Shown: piece after piece, positions 9,029-19,540 of the stretch
Layout: every line of letters starts with the position of its first letter
How positions within the stretch are numbered: position 1 is the stretch's first letter
Origin: Cohnella rhizoplanae
Lineage (GTDB): Bacteria > Bacillota > Bacilli > Paenibacillales > Paenibacillaceae
DNA: 64,000 bases
Direction of reading: 5' to 3'
Assembly (NCBI RefSeq): GCF_948329515.1
Contig: NZ_CAOJCN010000001.1
Coordinates: forward strand, 758,890 to 822,889
Program-made: the position numbers and the translations under genes
Notes under the pieces: generated by a model
The model's input: only the letters and a program-made list of their open reading frames with translations
The model's database searches: none
What the model was told of the DNA's origin: nothing

Positions 9029-10522
9029 ATGTCAGCAGCTAAGCAACCCCAAGCCAGAACGGCCGGCGGAGACGAATTCTCGCTGAAGGCCATCTTGCCG
9101 CCGCTCATGGCGATTATCGTCGGCATGATCATGGTCATCCTGGACAGTACCGTCGTCAACAATGCGATACCCAAGCTCGTGGATTACTTCCATACCGACC
9201 TGAAGACGATCCAGTGGACCGTCACCGGCTATACGCTGGCTCTGTCCGCCGTGATCCCGCTCGCGGGCTGGATGACCGATAAATTCGGCGCCAAGCGAAT
9301 ATTCCTGATTACGATCGCCTTGTTCACGATGGGCTCCGTCTTATGCGGCATCGCCCAAACGCCCGAACAACTAATCTTGTATCGCGTCATTCAAGGCTTG
9401 GGGGGCGGGATGGTGGCTCCGATCGGGATGGCGATGGTGTTCAAGCTCGCGCCGCCGGAGCGCCGCGGCTCGATCATGGGCGTACTCGGCATCCCGATGC
9501 TGATGGCGCCGGCATTCGGACCGGTACTCTCCGGCTGGCTGGTCGATTCCGTCAGCTGGCACTGGATCTTCATCATTAATCTGCCGATCGGCATTCTCGC
9601 CATGATCCTCGGGTATAAGTATCTGCCGCGTTCGGACCGGCATGCGGCGCCGCATCTGGACGTCGTAGGCATGTGCCTCGCGCCTGTCGCGTTCGCCATG
9701 CTGGCCTATGGCGTGAGCGAGGGCGGCTCCGGCTGGTCCCAGGCTTCGACGATCACGGGCCTTGTCGTCGGCGGCATCGCGCTTATTCTTTTCATCTTCG
9801 TGGAGCTCAACCAGAAGCAGCCGCTGCTGGAGCTGAAAGTGTTCAAGTCGTCCGACTTTACGCGCAGCATCGTGCTGACATGGATCGTGCAGCTCGCGCT
9901 GTTCGGCGCGATGCTGATCGTGCCGCTCTATTTGCAGGGCGTCATGCATTACTCCGCGCTGGAGACAGGCTGGATTCTGATGCCGCAGGCGCTCTGCGCG
10001 GGCATTGCGATGCCGATTAGCGGCCGCCTGTTCGATAAGATCGGCGCGCGACCGCTCGCATTCTCCGGTCTTGCGGTGATATCGGTCTCCCTGTTCGTCT
10101 TGTCCGGCATCACGGTGGAGACGCCGTTGTGGACGATTATTCTCTGCATCTGCTTCATCGGTCTGGGCATGGGCTTCTCGATGATGCCGCTCAACACGCA
10201 TGTGCTCAACACTGCGCCGCGGCACTTGGTCGGCCGGGTCACGCCGCTTACGACGGCTGCGCAGCAGGTTGTCGTCTCTTTTGCAGTCGCCGGTCTAACG
10301 GGATATCTGACGTCGCAGATCGCTTCCCATACGGCCGGAGCGCCTGCGGACGCGAATCCGCTGAGCGCTACCGTGGCCGGATATGGTGATACGTTTTTCC
10401 TGTCCGCATGCATCGTGACCGCAGGCGTCGCGCTGACGCTTCTGCTTCGCAAGCCGAAGCGGCAGGAGCAAGGCGCCGCCGAAGGCGACATGCCGGACCC
10501 GGCGATGACGATGGGGCATTGA
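9029..10522 (+). CDS. DHA2-family MFS multidrug efflux transporter (EmrB/QacA-like)
   Basis: A 497-residue protein with about 14 hydrophobic segments. It has the DHA2 motif LDSTVVNNAIP in the first helix and GWMTDKFGAKR in the loop after helix 2. The first long hydrophobic segment starts at about residue 28 (LPPLMAIIVGMIMVIL). Family role: proton-driven export of drugs or lipophilic compounds. The start is uncertain: ATG 9029 has only a weak CAGGGATC site, and a TTG 63 bases upstream keeps the frame. It is divergent from the MarR/epoxide hydrolase unit and has its own promoter; a strong hairpin terminates it. Confidence 0.92.
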   Translation: MSAAKQPQARTAGGDEFSLKAILPPLMAIIVGMIMVILDSTVVNNAIPKLVDYFHTDLKTIQWTVTGYTLALSAVIPLAGWMTDKFGAKRIFLITIALFTMGSVLCGIAQTPEQLILYRVIQGLGGGMVAPIGMAMVFKLAPPERRGSIMGVLGIPMLMAPAFGPVLSGWLVDSVSWHWIFIINLPIGILAMILGYKYLPRSDRHAAPHLDVVGMCLAPVAFAMLAYGVSEGGSGWSQASTITGLVVGGIALILFIFVELNQKQPLLELKVFKSSDFTRSIVLTWIVQLALFGAMLIVPLYLQGVMHYSALETGWILMPQALCAGIAMPISGRLFDKIGARPLAFSGLAVISVSLFVLSGITVETPLWTIILCICFIGLGMGFSMMPLNTHVLNTAPRHLVGRVTPLTTAAQQVVVSFAVAGLTGYLTSQIASHTAGAPADANPLSATVAGYGDTFFLSACIVTAGVALTLLLRKPKRQEQGAAEGDMPDPAMTMGH

Positions 10523-10551
10523 GGGGAAATAACGGTTATCGTATATTAAAT

Positions 10552-10590
10552 GCAAAAAGCCTTGGCCGATAGCGGACCAAGGCTTTTTGC
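10552..10590. terminator. Bidirectional intrinsic terminator
   Basis: A 14-bp perfect inverted repeat (GCAAAAAGCCTTGG / CCAAGGCTTTTTGC) with an 11-base loop. It has T-tracts on both strands and is shared by the convergent MFS and heparinase-like genes. Confidence 0.9.
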
Positions 10591-10597
10591 TGCATGC

Positions 10598-13500
10598 CTA
10601 ACCGATAATTCGGTAGGCGACGAACGCCAAATCTTCGATATCTACGACGTTGTCTCCGTTGATATCCGCGATTCTGGCCGCCGCCCAATCCGGGCTGAGC
10701 GGATCCTTTCCATAATGAGTCGATACCTTCACGAAGTCCGCAATGTTGAAGAGCGGGTTATCGTCCATGTTGCCGGTCGCGTCGGTAATGCGATGGGACT
10801 CGAAGGCGGCGATCGCTTCGGACAGATCCGTCCGCGCCGCTTGCACCTCCGCCTCGGTCGTGTCGGTCCGATTGAATACGGCCTTAGCCGCATCGATGGC
10901 CGACGTCAGCGCGGACTTCAAGCCTGCAAGCGCGGAGCTGAAGAAGGTGCCGGCAGCATTTCCCGCAACCGCCTGGTCGCGAACCGCTTCAGCCTGCGCG
11001 ATCAACGCGCCGAGCGACGCTTTTCCCGAGAGGACGACTTGCGCCGAGCTACCCGCTAGCGCCGTGATCGCGCCGGATTCCGAAGATGCCGATACGGCAG
11101 AAGCCGTGAAGCTCGCCGCACCCGGATCCGCATCCGGCTTCGCCTGGAAGCGCAGCGTCAGGAAGGCATCGTCCGCAGGCAGCGTTCCGGTACCGGTCCT
11201 CGCCGACAGAATGCGCAGCTTGCCTGCAGCTTCGTCGTTCGTGACGATGACCGCTTGCTGCTCGTAATCCTTCGCATATCCGGTATAGGAGAACCTGCCC
11301 GGATCGTAAGACAGCGTGACATCGACCCCCGCAGCCGATTCGATCTGCTTCAGCGCCAGTTGAACCTCAAACGGCTGGCCCGGTCCCACGGTACTGGCGC
11401 TCGGTGTCGCCTTGATCGTCGGTTCGGCTGCCTCATCGGTCTTGACCAAGCCGATCCAGTCCATGTTCATCGGCCCTCTGACGTTCCACATCTTGAGCTG
11501 AACCTGGCCCGCGGGCAGGGGGGCGTCGGCGTGGACGGTCAGCGCTTTCCAATATTCCGGCAGCGTTCCGAAGTCGTACGTCGTTTCCGCTTCGGCCGTA
11601 TAGAATTTATTGCCCAGTTGAATCAGGCGGGCGGGCAGGCCGCTCGTCGCCTCCCACGCGACGTACTTGATGACGATGTCGTAGTTGCCGGCTTCCGGCA
11701 CGTTCAGATTCCACGTCATATTTTGACCGACGGTCGCCCAATTGCTGACGCCTTTTCCGCCCGACAGCCAGGGCCGCGAGCTATACACATTAAACGTACC
11801 GCCGTCGGTATCGACGAAGCTCTCGGCTTCCGCGAACACGTCCAGACTTTCCTTGACGGTATCGTAGTCGCTCGTTGCCGCCGTAGGCGTGATTCCGCCG
11901 GCTCCTGCGCTGCGCAGCTTCAACGTGCCGGTGATCTCGGGCAGTATAAACTTCGCGTTTGCCCCGATGAAGAGGACGGGTTGTACGGCTCCCAGCCCTT
12001 CGAAGATGAGGCCCGGCGGCGCTTCGACGACCTCGTATAGCGCGGCCGAATTGGTTAAGGCTCCCCAAGCTGCCGTTCCGCCTTTTCCGTCGCCATAGGC
12101 GGACAGCGTCACCGACGATGCGACGCCGTCGATCTCGACCGGATAGGAGACCGTTCCCATCGGCGCCGGTGCAGGAATGTCGCCGAGCAGCAGCTGATGC
12201 TGGCCGGGCTCGACATTCAGCGTTAAGGCGCTGCCTGCCGTATCCCAATGCACGCCGCGCGTATACACGGCTTCCGTCACGCTGCCGCCCTTGGGCAGGC
12301 TGCGGTGCGATTCGTCGAGTACGGTCGTGACGCCGGATTTATGCAGGCTGACCTGCGAGCCCTGCGTTCCCGTAATCGACAGCTCGTCGCCCGACAGCGC
12401 GATCGTCGCCGGCTGCGTACTGTCGATCATCGTGACGCCGTTCATGATCATTCGGGTACCGCCGACCAGAAGGATGGAATCGCCCTTGACGGTGGCCGCT
12501 ATGCCTTCAAACTGTATGCTTCCGGCATCTACGACGCCGCTGTGGGCGGAACGTACATAGACATCCGTACCGTCAGAGAAATGCAGCTTGCGGTACGTTC
12601 CGTGATCCTCGGAGACAATGTCCTGCGGCGTAGAACCGACTTTGTAGGGGACATAGGTGGACACCAGCGTCGCATTCTCGGTTTTCGGCGTTTCGAATTT
12701 GGCATGAATCCGTTTGACGCCCGCATATTTTTGTCCGGTTGGCAGCCATTCCGTGCCGTTCACGTCCAGGTACTGATCGGTTTTGGATGCTGTCAATCCC
12801 GGATAATACAGCCGCATTTTCAAAGCCGCTTTATTTTTGACGATGGTCGCGCCGCTTTGATCCGCGTCGATCGTCAAGCTTTTATCGGCTTGCAGCCAAT
12901 ATTCGAAGCTCGAGCCCCCCGGGGCCCGCGCATCCAGATTATCGACGACGACCATGGCGCCCGGCTTGACGTAGATGACGCTGCGCCTGGCCAGATCGAG
13001 TCCGGCTTGGCTGCCGGTGTTATAGGCCTGCGTAGCGTCGCCTACCGCGGCGTCGAAGTCTTTGTTGGTGGCGAAGCCTGTAATTTGCCCCGTCGCCGTC
13101 ATGTCGAAGATTTTCTGGCCTTGCTTGTTATCATAGGTAATCGCGTTATGGGCAAAGGTTTGCTTGGCGTATTTTTGGAAGTGATCGCTCTCATAATTGT
13201 CGTAAAAACCGCCATCGACCGTCAGATCCTCGCCAAACGCTTTGATCATAATGCCGTTCTGATCGGCATGGCTATGATTGTAGCTGCCGAACGGACTGGA
13301 TTTGAAATAGAACGATACCCGTTTCGGATCGAGCAGACTGGAATGCATGGCGACCGTGCCGATATTTTCGAAGTACTTGGCGGTCGGCATCTCTACTGGC
13401 GGACGCGCAGACAAGCTGCTGTCTTCGTACAGGTAAGTGATGAAGTTGGCATAATCGTAGGGGTCCCGCTGCGCATACCACTGCATGACCTCGTTTTGCT

Positions 13501-15892
13501 GCATCTGCGCGCTTCGCGTTACGCTCGCCGCGACGAATGACCGGGAGATATTCTCGTTGTCGTCCCCGAATGGCCCGTTTTTCTGACCGTAAGGCAGCAT
13601 GTACATCGGGTACGAAGGTTCATTGCGCAAAAATGCCTTGTTATACAGGCTAAAGCCCGTAGCTGCATACAGGGTATCGATAAACTGTTTGTTGCTCATC
13701 GTGGACCATTGCCAGTAGCCTTCGCCATTGCCCCAACTGCCGTCTTCGCCGCCCCAAGGAGGCAATAAATTAATGTAGGCGGGCACGATCAGATTGAACC
13801 ATTCCTGCGCGTCTTCCGACACGACGGCGTCGTTCACGCTGATCTCGTCATGCAGCAAGGCCGTCGAGATGATGCCCAGGAAGCCGAACACGGTCCAGCC
13901 ATGCGAGTCGTATGGTTTACTGGAGATCGGTTTGCTGTCGTACAGGACATCGTCCGCAATTATTTTGGCGCGTTTATGCACCATCGTCAACACGTCTTCG
14001 CGCTCCGCGGGACTGAGGAGATCATAGATCCAGTCGTAAGCCATCGCGCCCGTGATCGCGATCTCCCGGTGAGCCTGATCGTCTTTTTTATAGTAGGTTG
14101 GACTCTCGGTACCCGTGCTCCACGAAGAAATATGCAGCAGCCGCCTTTTGGCGAATTCGCCGTAAGCGGGATCCTGGGTGATCAAGTAAATAAATGCGGC
14201 GTCCAGCAATGGATTCGTGATGGCTGACGTCTGATCGAGAATTTTGGGCTTCGGATTTTCAGCCGTAGACAGAACGGGCTCGCCCGGCATCGGCTCCGGA
14301 TGATTCGCCTCGGCCTCGACTCTTGCTTGCACGCGTCCCTTTACGACATCGAACGTCTTTTTGCCGTCGCCGTCTTTTCTCGCGCGGAAGTCTTCCAGCG
14401 TATCCGGCGTCGTCAGAATGCGCGGATGAGCGGCCGGTACGGCATTGAACAGATCTGAAAGGGGCGGCACTGGAAACGGTACGTTGTCCGCGTCGATGCG
14501 GAACCGGCGAACATCGCTCCAGGCTGACCAGCCCTCCGTCTTATGGAATCTGACTTTCCAGAAGTAGCTCTGACCGCCTGCGAAAATATGGGGGAAATTA
14601 TAATAGTTTGCGGCGATATCGCTCTTCTGGTATGAAATCGTCTGGAAGGCGTTGTCCGTAGACACCTGCAATTCGTACGCATCGGCATGATCGATAAAAG
14701 GCCAGCCGAAGTCGGGCGGATTCTGCGTCGTTACGAGATGATCGATCGGCTGGAATTTCCTTGTAGTTGCCGGATCCTGTCCGATGGGCCAATCCAGCGA
14801 ACCTGCGGGGGGAGGCGTAGGCGTCGGGGAAGCCGTAGGGCCAGGCGTCGAACTGGATACCGTCAGCGAGGCCTGATCGAAGTAAATGTCGGCGGTTCCG
14901 GCGCCGGAGGTGGACAATTCGATCTGTACGCCGGTGGCCCCGGCCGGAGGCTCGGCGGTTAGCGTCAACGACTCCCATCCGCCGGTTCCTGCGGTTTGCG
15001 CTTCAATAAATTGTTGTTCGGTCGCGCCGAGGAAGCGTAGGATCAGACTTCCGCCTCCGGACGCTGCCTTCGCTTTGACGAAAGCCGTATACGACTTGCC
15101 GGATACGGTCGGCGCTATCGCGCTTTTTGCGCTGTATGCATCCGCAACGGATGGATCGACGATGCGCAGCGAGTAGTTGCCATGTGCCGAATAGACGGCT
15201 CCGTTAACGGTAGCGACGCTAGAGGACGAACCATGATCCGCAAGCGTCCAGCCGTTCGGCTTGGTGCCCGTCACCGCTTCGAAGCTAGGATTCAGGATCA
15301 GTTCGGTCGTCTTAAACGATGCGTCATCCACATAGACCGTGCCGATCTGATGGCTGCTCGGGACGACGAGGATCATCTGGACAGTTACCGTATCGGCTGG
15401 CGGCGTATCGCTATATTCAAGCGATTGCCATTGCGGACCGGTACCGCTGCTGCCGACGACTTTTTGCGTATTGTCTCCGTTTGCCTTGTAGTATCGGATG
15501 ATCATGGAGACGCCGCCGACTTCGACTCTTGCTTTAGCGCTGGCATTGTAAGTCGTTCCGGGAGAATAGGGAATCTTGGCGCTTGAGACGCCCGCCGCAA
15601 GCGTGCTGGACGTATCCGTGAGCTTGACGCTGTACGTCCCTTCCGATGCTTGATCCGTAACCGACTCGACGGTCACGCCTGCCGGCGTACCTGTCGCATA
15701 TTTCGACCACCCTGTCGGCAACCCGCCGGACACTTGCTCGAAGCCCGGGTTCGCGAGCAACTCAGGTCCCAGGGCGGCGACGTCGACCTGGGCGCTCGCG
15801 TGCCGCGGCGCAAGTAGATTTAAGAACAGGCTTAAACCCATAATCAGGGCCATCGCTGCCGAGATTTTGCTATAACGCATACGGTTATACAA
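10598..15892 (-). CDS. Giant secreted heparinase II/III-like polysaccharide lyase with cohesin, FIVAR and dockerin modules
   Basis: 1764 residues. Order: signal peptide (about 1-34, ending APRHASAQ); two carbohydrate-binding jelly-roll modules (about 40-190 and 195-345); a Pro/Thr linker ([14 protein letters not shown]); an Ig-like and alpha/alpha-barrel region (DUF4962-type, from [17 protein letters not shown]); the heparinase II/III beta domain with [16 protein letters not shown] near residue 875; a C-terminal CBM6/35-like module; a cohesin-like domain (from [20 protein letters not shown]); a FIVAR helical domain; and a dockerin pair. The second dockerin loop is canonical ([13 protein letters not shown]); the first is degenerate. 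The TTG start has AGGAGGC 8 bases upstream. Uronate-containing polysaccharide cleavage is inferred; the exact substrate is unknown. Confidence 0.85.
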   Translation of the reverse strand: MYNRMRYSKISAAMALIMGLSLFLNLLAPRHASAQVDVAALGPELLANPGFEQVSGGLPTGWSKYATGTPAGVTVESVTDQASEGTYSVKLTDTSSTLAAGVSSAKIPYSPGTTYNASAKARVEVGGVSMIIRYYKANGDNTQKVVGSSGTGPQWQSLEYSDTPPADTVTVQMILVVPSSHQIGTVYVDDASFKTTELILNPSFEAVTGTKPNGWTLADHGSSSSVATVNGAVYSAHGNYSLRIVDPSVADAYSAKSAIAPTVSGKSYTAFVKAKAASGGGSLILRFLGATEQQFIEAQTAGTGGWESLTLTAEPPAGATGVQIELSTSGAGTADIYFDQASLTVSSSTPGPTASPTPTPPPAGSLDWPIGQDPATTRKFQPIDHLVTTQNPPDFGWPFIDHADAYELQVSTDNAFQTISYQKSDIAANYYNFPHIFAGGQSYFWKVRFHKTEGWSAWSDVRRFRIDADNVPFPVPPLSDLFNAVPAAHPRILTTPDTLEDFRARKDGDGKKTFDVVKGRVQARVEAEANHPEPMPGEPVLSTAENPKPKILDQTSAITNPLLDAAFIYLITQDPAYGEFAKRRLLHISSWSTGTESPTYYKKDDQAHREIAITGAMAYDWIYDLLSPAEREDVLTMVHKRAKIIADDVLYDSKPISSKPYDSHGWTVFGFLGIISTALLHDEISVNDAVVSEDAQEWFNLIVPAYINLLPPWGGEDGSWGNGEGYWQWSTMSNKQFIDTLYAATGFSLYNKAFLRNEPSYPMYMLPYGQKNGPFGDDNENISRSFVAASVTRSAQMQQNEVMQWYAQRDPYDYANFITYLYEDSSLSARPPVEMPTAKYFENIGTVAMHSSLLDPKRVSFYFKSSPFGSYNHSHADQNGIMIKAFGEDLTVDGGFYDNYESDHFQKYAKQTFAHNAITYDNKQGQKIFDMTATGQITGFATNKDFDAAVGDATQAYNTGSQAGLDLARRSVIYVKPGAMVVVDNLDARAPGGSSFEYWLQADKSLTIDADQSGATIVKNKAALKMRLYYPGLTASKTDQYLDVNGTEWLPTGQKYAGVKRIHAKFETPKTENATLVSTYVPYKVGSTPQDIVSEDHGTYRKLHFSDGTDVYVRSAHSGVVDAGSIQFEGIAATVKGDSILLVGGTRMIMNGVTMIDSTQPATIALSGDELSITGTQGSQVSLHKSGVTTVLDESHRSLPKGGSVTEAVYTRGVHWDTAGSALTLNVEPGQHQLLLGDIPAPAPMGTVSYPVEIDGVASSVTLSAYGDGKGGTAAWGALTNSAALYEVVEAPPGLIFEGLGAVQPVLFIGANAKFILPEITGTLKLRSAGAGGITPTAATSDYDTVKESLDVFAEAESFVDTDGGTFNVYSSRPWLSGGKGVSNWATVGQNMTWNLNVPEAGNYDIVIKYVAWEATSGLPARLIQLGNKFYTAEAETTYDFGTLPEYWKALTVHADAPLPAGQVQLKMWNVRGPMNMDWIGLVKTDEAAEPTIKATPSASTVGPGQPFEVQLALKQIESAAGVDVTLSYDPGRFSYTGYAKDYEQQAVIVTNDEAAGKLRILSARTGTGTLPADDAFLTLRFQAKPDADPGAASFTASAVSASSESGAITALAGSSAQVVLSGKASLGALIAQAEAVRDQAVAGNAAGTFFSSALAGLKSALTSAIDAAKAVFNRTDTTEAEVQAARTDLSEAIAAFESHRITDATGNMDDNPLFNIADFVKVSTHYGKDPLSPDWAAARIADINGDNVVDIEDLAFVAYRIIG

Positions 15893-16239
15893 GTTTATCC
15901 GCCTCCTGTGTAATGAGATAGCCGATTCGTAAAATGCTTTCGATCGTTCGCCTCCCTTTCATTCGTAAGCTTGAGAACGCTTACAACTCAGCTCTACTCC
16001 TACTGCTTCGCCATCTTACCGCTAGGCAGGCGATAGCGTAAATCAGCAGATATTCCGGATTTTCGGACGATTTATGGTTTTTATCGAAAAAAGACCAGCC
16101 TCTGAAAAAAGGACCAGTCCGCTAGGCGACGGAGCGTCGCCGAAAATAAGGATGTTTGGCTGCTTTCATTTGCCGGGTAAGGAGGAGTCGAATCAAGAGC
16201 AGGAGGGAGGGAAGGCGAAGGCAATCTCTTCGCCGAACG
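15893..16239. other. Divergent intergenic region, about 350 bases
   Basis: Holds the ribosome site and upstream region of the heparinase-like gene, the cre box at 15971-15986, and the leader of the DUF1206 gene. A short hairpin (GGCGAC-GGAGC-GTCGCC, near 16122-16138) lacks a T-tract. No convincing additional gene was seen. Confidence 0.5.
15971..15986. promoter_or_regulatory. CcpA cre box (catabolite repression)
   Basis: TTGAGAACGCTTACAA fits the cre consensus TGWNANCGNTNWCA at every fixed position. It lies 79 bases upstream of the TTG start of the polysaccharide-lyase gene. This predicts repression by CcpA with HPr-Ser-P when a preferred sugar is present, as is common for secreted polysaccharide-degrading enzymes of Bacillales. 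Confidence 0.8.
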
Positions 16240-17127
16240 ATGAGCGTCGTAAAAACGGAAAAATACGAGCAAAACATAAATATTAGACATCGGACGGGCA
16301 CGAAAACGCGGGAGGCGCTGCATGAAGCGGAGCCTGCGATCGATAAATTCGCAAAAGCCGGCTACTTGGCTAAAGGAACGGTATACATCCTGATCGGCGT
16401 ATTGGCGATGTTGACCGCGATCGGGCATCGAAGGGAAACGACGGATACGAAGGGCGCCATCGAGACGATCGGCGCGCAGCCTTTAGGCGGCGTTCTGCTG
16501 CTCGTTCTTGCAGCCGGACTGGCCGGATTCGCGGCATGGCGGTTCGTACAGGCCTTCGCTGATCCGGACGGCGAGGGCCGGGGCGGTAAAGGCATGCTGG
16601 TGCGCGCCTCTTATTTTGGCGGGGGTATTTTCTACGGGGTACTTACCTATCATGCGGCGAAGACGATCTTTGGCGCCCGGGCGTCTTCGGAAGACAGCGA
16701 ACAAACGTTGACGGCCGTGCTTCTCCGGCAGCCGCTTGGCGCGGCTATCATTGCGGCAGTCGGCCTCGGCTTTGCCATATACGGAATGATTCAATTCGTC
16801 CAAGCGATACGCAATTCCTTTACGGATACATTCAAAATGGATGAAATACAGCCTGCTATGTATCGGCCTCTCGTGGCAGCTGCGAAGTTCGGACTTTGCG
16901 CAAGAGGAATCGTATTCGGCCTCATCGGCTATTTCCTCGTACGCACCGCCATTTTTTCCGACCCGGAAGAAACGAAAGGCTTGGACGACGCGCTGGCCGA
17001 GCTCGCCAGGCAGCCGCTCGGCCGTTGGCAGCTGGGCGCCGCGGCGCTCGGATTGATCGCGTACGGGCTCTATATGTTCGGATTGGCCCGCTACCGGAAG
17101 ACGATCGGCAAGCAGCGCGAATCATGA
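16240..17127 (+). CDS. DUF1206 membrane protein
   Basis: About 295 residues with six membrane helices arranged as three related two-helix units, each beginning with a Gly-rich amphipathic turn (GYLAKGTVYILIG, ASYFGGGIFYGVL, LCARGIVFGLIG) and ending near QPLG. This threefold internal repeat defines DUF1206; function is unknown. ATG 16240 is chosen, but the strong purine run AGGAGGGAGGGAAGG ends 24 bases upstream, too far for ideal use. The frame is open back to 16156, so the start is uncertain. It lies upstream of the spore gene tlp with a 90-base gap. Confidence 0.8.
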   Translation: MSVVKTEKYEQNINIRHRTGTKTREALHEAEPAIDKFAKAGYLAKGTVYILIGVLAMLTAIGHRRETTDTKGAIETIGAQPLGGVLLLVLAAGLAGFAAWRFVQAFADPDGEGRGGKGMLVRASYFGGGIFYGVLTYHAAKTIFGARASSEDSEQTLTAVLLRQPLGAAIIAAVGLGFAIYGMIQFVQAIRNSFTDTFKMDEIQPAMYRPLVAAAKFGLCARGIVFGLIGYFLVRTAIFSDPEETKGLDDALAELARQPLGRWQLGAAALGLIAYGLYMFGLARYRKTIGKQRES

Positions 17128-17217
17128 ACCGGCGATATCGCGCATAAAACCGGCTCCCGGCGATCAAGCTATCGCTTAGCGCGCATAGGCGCGACAATGA
17201 ACAGGAGGCGACTATCG

Positions 17218-17442
17218 ATGGCCAAGCCGGATAACCGCGAGGATAACGTCGTTCACTTGCAACAACATATCCAAGATACCGAGGAGAACCTGATCGAAGC
17301 GGAGAGCTACTTGAACGAATTCGCTAGCGAGATCAGCGACAAAGAGCGCAGCCAGATCGAAGCGAAAAACGAACGCCGCAAAGACAGCCTCGCCAGCTTC
17401 CGCGAGGAAGTCAAGGACGAAGCTGCCCACTCCAAAGAATAA
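17218..17442 (+). CDS. tlp: Small acid-soluble spore protein Tlp
   Basis: A 74-residue hydrophilic, acidic/basic helical protein starting MAKPDNREDNVVHLQQHI, with the conserved NERR segment. It matches Tlp, a minor small acid-soluble protein made in the developing forespore under sigma-G. Start ATG 17218 has AGGAGGCG at ideal spacing. A weak sigma-G-like pair (GCATA ... CAAGCTA, 18-base spacer, about 17142-17171) lies upstream. This gene is direct evidence that the organism forms endospores. Confidence 0.9.
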   Translation: MAKPDNREDNVVHLQQHIQDTEENLIEAESYLNEFASEISDKERSQIEAKNERRKDSLASFREEVKDEAAHSKE

Positions 17443-17462
17443 GAACCGCATAGAAACAAGCT

Positions 17463-17487
17463 AAACCACCGCGAGGTGGTTTTTTCT
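17463..17487 (+). terminator. Intrinsic terminator after tlp
   Basis: AAACCACC-GCGA-GGTGGTTTTTT: an 8-bp stem, 4-base loop and T-run. It probably also serves the convergent EamA gene on the other strand. Confidence 0.88.
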
Positions 17488-17491
17488 TTTG

Positions 17492-18421
17492 CTATTCTTG
17501 GGCATTACGTTCGGCGGGGCGATCGTACGCCTCGGCCTCGGAACGCATATATAGCGTCAACCCGGCGATGACACAGGCTCCGCCCGCGAGCTGCCATACG
17601 CCGATCGCTTCTCCGAAAAGAAACAGGCCCAGTATGCTCGCGCCGACCGGTTCGGCCAGCACGGACATGGAGATCGTCGCAGGCTTAACATAGCGGAGCA
17701 GCCAGTTGAAGATCAGATGGCCTAATACCGTTGGGACGATGGCCAAGCCGGCGAATACGAGCCATTCGCGCGGGGGATAGCCCGTCATGTCCGCACCCGT
17801 CGCGACGTTGTACAGGAAGAAGCATACGGCGGTAACGGCGAATACGACCAGACTGTACAGAAAGGAAGGCACCCGCTCCAGAATCCGCTTGGCCAGCAGC
17901 ATATTGACCGCGACCGCGATCGTGCCGAGCAGGGACAGCAGATCTCCCGTGAGCGCATCCCCGGAGAGCCCCGAATCGCCGGCGCCTACGATCGCGATAC
18001 CGATCAGCGCGGCGCCGAGTCCGGCGAGCGCTTTGCGCGCGAGCCGGTCCTTGAACAAGAAATAAGCGCCGATCATGACGAACACCGGCTCGAGCGACAG
18101 GATCAATGTCGAGCTGGCGATGGAGGTGTAGCTAAGAGACGCCATCCAGAGCAGGAAATGCAGCGCCAGAAAAAAGCCCGCGCCGAGCAGCAGCCACCAG
18201 TCGGACGGCTTGATCGCGCGCATGGCGCGAAGCCGCTCGCCTCCTGCGAAAGGCAGCATGAGCGCGAGCGTGAACAGCATGCGCCACATGCCTTGTACGG
18301 AAACGGGAGCGTCCGAATAGCGGACGAGAATGGGCGCGAACGATATGGCGATCATGCCGACGAGCAGCGGGATGGCAGGGGCGACAGGCGGTTTTTGCGA
18401 CAACGGATTCAATGAAGGCAC
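17492..18421 (-). CDS. EamA (DMT superfamily) metabolite transporter
   Basis: 309 residues with ten hydrophobic helices in two EamA repeats. The second repeat starts near LTGDLLSLLGTIAVAVNMLL, and each ends in the usual EPV-containing segment (LEPVFVMIGAYFLF; LAEPVGASILGLFLFGE). Family members export amino acids or other metabolites; the substrate is unknown. The start is GTG at 18421 with AAAGGAA directly upstream. It is divergent from the YcgR/YcgQ pair, with an A+T-rich palindrome between them. Confidence 0.9.
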   Translation of the reverse strand: MPSLNPLSQKPPVAPAIPLLVGMIAISFAPILVRYSDAPVSVQGMWRMLFTLALMLPFAGGERLRAMRAIKPSDWWLLLGAGFFLALHFLLWMASLSYTSIASSTLILSLEPVFVMIGAYFLFKDRLARKALAGLGAALIGIAIVGAGDSGLSGDALTGDLLSLLGTIAVAVNMLLAKRILERVPSFLYSLVVFAVTAVCFFLYNVATGADMTGYPPREWLVFAGLAIVPTVLGHLIFNWLLRYVKPATISMSVLAEPVGASILGLFLFGEAIGVWQLAGGACVIAGLTLYMRSEAEAYDRPAERNAQE

Positions 18422-18445
18422 GTTCCTTTCGGCAATTACGCATAA

Positions 18446-18461
18446 ATTAAATCATTTTAAT
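18446..18461. promoter_or_regulatory. A+T-rich inverted repeat between divergent genes
   Basis: ATTAAA-TCAT-TTTAAT, perfect 6-bp arms, 24 bases upstream of the EamA start. It could be an operator, but such A+T palindromes arise easily by chance and it does not match the Zur consensus. Confidence 0.3.
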
Positions 18462-18613
18462 GGCCGGCGGCAGCGTACGCAACTGGAAGTTAAAGCCAGC
18501 ATCCGCGCCGCTGCGAGCCGCGGATACGGAATCTGGACGTTTGCTATTTCGTGCAGAATATCCATAATTAAAGTATCGGCTTTATCATTCCTCTCATCGG
18601 AAGTGATCGCGGC

Positions 18614-19540
18614 GTGACTTCGTTCCTGCAGTTAAATACGATCTTTATTAGCATGATTATGGAAGCCATCCCGTTCGTATTGATCGGCGTGCTCGTCTCC
18701 GGGGTCATACAGACGTTCGTGACGGAGGCTTGGATCGCACGGATCATGCCCCGCAACGTGCTGCTCCGGACCTGCTTCGGGTGCGGCATCGGCGTGTTGT
18801 TCCCGTCGTGCGAATGCGGAATCGTGCCGATCACGCGCAGGCTGGTCATGAAGGGGATGCCGCTGAACGCAGGCGTCGCCTTCATGCTCTCCGGCCCGAT
18901 CGTCAATCCGATCGTCCTGTTCGCGACGTTCATCGCCTTCGGCAACGATTGGCGGATGGTCGGCATCCGCGCCGGGCTCGCGATCGCGGTCGCCTTTTGC
19001 GTTTCCCTGACCATCGCTTTGATATTTAAGGACGATCAGCTTCGCCATGCGGGACCGGCCGAATCCGCCGCCGTCGCGCCGGTCGCCGCCGCGCTCGAGC
19101 CTGCGCTTGCGACGCCGGGCAGGCCGTCCATCGGCGCGCGGTTGTCGTCCGTCGTATCGCACGGCATCGACGAATTTTTCGACGTCGGCAAATATCTGGT
19201 TATCGGCGCTCTTCTGGCGGCCGCGATGCAGACCTATATTCCGACCTCATATCTGCTCGAGCTGGGCAGCGATCCGCTCAAGGCTTCCCTCGTCATGATC
19301 GTGCTGGCGTTCGTCATGTCGGTATGCTCGGAGGCGGACGCCTTCATCGCTTCGTCGTTCCGCAGCAGCTTCACGGTCGGATCGCTGTCCGCTTTCATGG
19401 TGTTCGGACCGATGATCGACATTAAGAATACGCTCATGCTGCTGAGCGCCTTCCGCACCCGGTTCGTCGTCTCGCTCATCGCGCTCGTCGCCTTGTTCAC
19501 GCTCGTCGGTTCGCTGCTCGTGGGGAGGTTATTCGGATGA
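18614..19540 (+). CDS. YcgR-like permease (DUF318 / UPF0718, ArsP-related)
   Basis: 308 residues with about eight hydrophobic segments. The diagnostic cysteine-rich loop is CFGCGIGVLFPSCECGIVPI (about residues 55-74), followed by MPLNAGVAFMLSGPIVNP. DUF318 permeases are related to ArsP and SO_0444-type metal or metalloid transporters; the Cys loop suggests thiol contact with a soft metal. It starts at GTG 18614 behind GGAAGTGAT and overlaps the next gene by four bases (ATGA). Gene order equals ycgR-ycgQ of Bacillus subtilis. The transported species is inferred, not shown. Confidence 0.87.
   Translation: MTSFLQLNTIFISMIMEAIPFVLIGVLVSGVIQTFVTEAWIARIMPRNVLLRTCFGCGIGVLFPSCECGIVPITRRLVMKGMPLNAGVAFMLSGPIVNPIVLFATFIAFGNDWRMVGIRAGLAIAVAFCVSLTIALIFKDDQLRHAGPAESAAVAPVAAALEPALATPGRPSIGARLSSVVSHGIDEFFDVGKYLVIGALLAAAMQTYIPTSYLLELGSDPLKASLVMIVLAFVMSVCSEADAFIASSFRSSFTVGSLSAFMVFGPMIDIKNTLMLLSAFRTRFVVSLIALVALFTLVGSLLVGRLFG

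Noticed and set aside
12248..13540. A 430-codon open frame on the plus strand opposite the heparinase-like gene
   Set aside because: It lies wholly inside a well-supported coding region, has an Arg/Gly-rich shadow composition, no recognisable domain and no ribosome site. It is a by-product of GC-rich codon use.
16081..16428. A 115-codon minus-strand frame in the region before the DUF1206 gene
   Set aside because: No ribosome site and it overlaps the DUF1206 coding sequence. The translation has no domain or sensible composition.
18446..18461. Palindrome considered as a Zur box for the YcgR/YcgQ pair
   Set aside because: It lacks the TCGTAATnATTACGA core and lies nearer to the EamA gene start; kept only as an unspecific inverted repeat.
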